Shown here in pieces: positions 6,711-7,192 of a DNA stretch of 7,192 bases. The notes under the pieces were generated by a model that was not told where the DNA came from, did no database searches, and saw nothing but the letters and a program-made list of their open reading frames with translations. Position 1 is the first letter of the stretch. Every line of letters begins with the position of its first letter. The translations under genes and the position numbers were made by a program. Source of the DNA: Acidimicrobiaceae bacterium (lineage in GTDB: Bacteria > Actinomycetota > Acidimicrobiia > Acidimicrobiales > Acidimicrobiaceae); the NCBI GenBank assembly GCA_013044365.1, contig JABEUP010000097.1:1-7192 (forward strand), in the 5' to 3' direction.

Positions 6711-6733
6711 GGGCAAAAACGTCCGTTTTTCTC
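6711..6733. other. A/T-armed inverted repeat in intergenic region
   Basis: AAAAAC (6715-6720) and GTTTTT (6725-6730) face each other across a four-base GTCC, with GAG/CTC able to extend the stem if GGC is bulged out. It lies between the 86-residue gene and the HNH gene. The arms are symmetric, so a T run follows on either strand. It could end transcription weakly or be a protein site. The stem has few G-C pairs, so a strong terminator is doubtful. Confidence 0.25.
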
Positions 6734-6786
6734 CGTCACCTATCAGATGATCGATCGACATACTAATCCGAAGTTTATCTTGAAAT

Positions 6787-7047
6787 TCACCGAATTTCCA
6801 TACACCATTGAAGAAATTCGATTAGATCCCTACTGGACGGCATTGCCTTAGAATTGCCGTAAATAGACTCCATGCGAAACTCCCAGTATTCGGGAGCAGG
6901 AAGAGGTAGAAACGGAGCCCTCGACCACCATCTCAGCCGGGCAAAGCGCTTGAGTTCGATTAAACCAATTATCCAAAGATTGTTGTGGGGCAGCAAAGAC
7001 AGCGCCGAACGCACGAGCCACATCGTCATTCTAAAATTGGTCTTCAT
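6787..7047 (-). CDS. Small 86-residue conserved-looking protein of unknown function
   Basis: I cannot assign a function. The first half is hydrophobic and basic (LVRSALSLLP, LWIIGLIELKRFARLRWW), possibly a membrane-associated helix but not a clear signal peptide or transmembrane span because of internal charges. The second half has an ordered look: RAPFLPLPAPEYWEFRMESI (43-62), then a YG turn (63-64), a Pro-Ser-Ser stretch, and DLIEFLQWCMEIR at the C-terminus (74-86). From memory this resembles short actinobacterial hypotheticals with a PFLPxP, YG and LxWC pattern; I could not verify that. Reality of the gene is supported by AAAGG 7 bases before the ATG, an in-frame TGA immediately upstream, and a composition unlike a random shadow frame. 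It follows the acyl-CoA dehydrogenase gene by 59 bases in the same direction and may be co-transcribed with it. Confidence 0.7.
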   Translation of the reverse strand: MKTNFRMTMWLVRSALSLLPHNNLWIIGLIELKRFARLRWWSRAPFLPLPAPEYWEFRMESIYGNSKAMPSSRDLIEFLQWCMEIR

Positions 7048-7076
7048 TCAAACACCTTTACGCGTCCGGACACCAA

Positions 7077-7104
7077 AATAGCGCGCATTTGCAACCGGGC
7101 TATT
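7077..7104 (-). terminator. Weak hairpin after the acyl-CoA dehydrogenase gene
   Basis: AATAGC (7104-7099) and GCTATT (7082-7077) can pair across a 16-base loop, with TT following the second arm. It lies between the dehydrogenase stop and the small gene. The loop is long and the stem short, so termination here is doubtful; it may be chance. Confidence 0.15.
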
Positions 7105-7106
7105 CA

Positions 7107-7192
7107 TCAACGCCGGCTTTCACCTAAAACTGTACTTGGCTCTCTTGGAAGACCCAGAACCTTTTCTGCCAATATATTCGTCTGAATTAGAA
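7107..7192 (-). CDS. Acyl-CoA dehydrogenase, C-terminal fragment
   Basis: Only the last 27 codons and the TGA are in the window; the rest lies beyond base 7192. The frame reads IQTNILAEKVLGLPREP followed by a nine-residue polar tail. Acyl-CoA dehydrogenases commonly end with (E)IQRNIIAERVLGLPRxP, where this last helix packs near the flavin and the partner subunit. The match is short but distinctive. These flavoproteins introduce a trans double bond into acyl-CoA thioesters in fatty-acid or branched-chain degradation; the substrate cannot be judged from this fragment. Another open frame on the same strand ends at 7120 without recognisable motifs and was not preferred. Confidence 0.65.
   Translation of the reverse strand, partial: LIQTNILAEKVLGLPREPSTVLGESRR

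Noticed and set aside
6669..6851. A 60-codon plus-strand frame in the gap before the HNH gene
   Set aside because: It overlaps the 3' end of the 86-residue gene, has no clear ribosome binding site and no recognisable motif.

Overview
The window reads as a chromosomal housekeeping locus of a high-level Actinobacteria lineage. Order Acidimicrobiales or a close relative is my best guess, from RsmH and lipoate-ligase wording, the meso-range base composition judged by eye, and an actinobacterial-type HNH protein. This is inference from remembered families, not a database result. Every supported gene lies on the minus strand, so the biological reading direction runs from high to low coordinates. 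No mobile element, CRISPR array, tRNA or rRNA was seen.

Layout in transcription order. 7107-7192 is the C-terminal tip of an acyl-CoA dehydrogenase. 6787-7047 is a small 86-residue protein with a good ribosome binding site and no assigned function. 6606-6786 is a 181-base intergenic stretch with an A/T-armed inverted repeat. 6102-6605 is an HNH endonuclease-family protein. 5359-6054 is a lipoate-protein-ligase-like protein. 5159-5358 is the control region of the division and cell wall (dcw) cluster. The cluster itself follows: mraZ, rsmH, an ftsL-type gene, ftsI, and the first two thirds of murE, which leaves the window at base 1.

The dcw genes are tightly packed: mraZ/rsmH overlap by 4 bases (ATGA), rsmH/ftsL by 1 base (TGATG), ftsL and ftsI are 14 bases apart, and ftsI/murE overlap by 4 bases (ATGA). 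This points to one transcript with translational coupling. MraZ would repress it through five AAGTGG-type repeats at 10-11 base spacing that overlap a TTGATA-17-TAAAGT promoter. RsmH methylates 16S rRNA, FtsL and FtsI belong to the septal peptidoglycan machinery, and MurE adds the third residue of the peptidoglycan stem peptide.

I did not find a clearly new biological system. The points most worth a second look are the five-box MraZ operator on top of its promoter, a correctly phased G GGG GGG slippery heptamer at the rsmH/ftsL junction, a deviant DFANTQ motif in MurE, an unusually long FtsL-type protein with a Ser/Pro tail, and the unassigned small protein.
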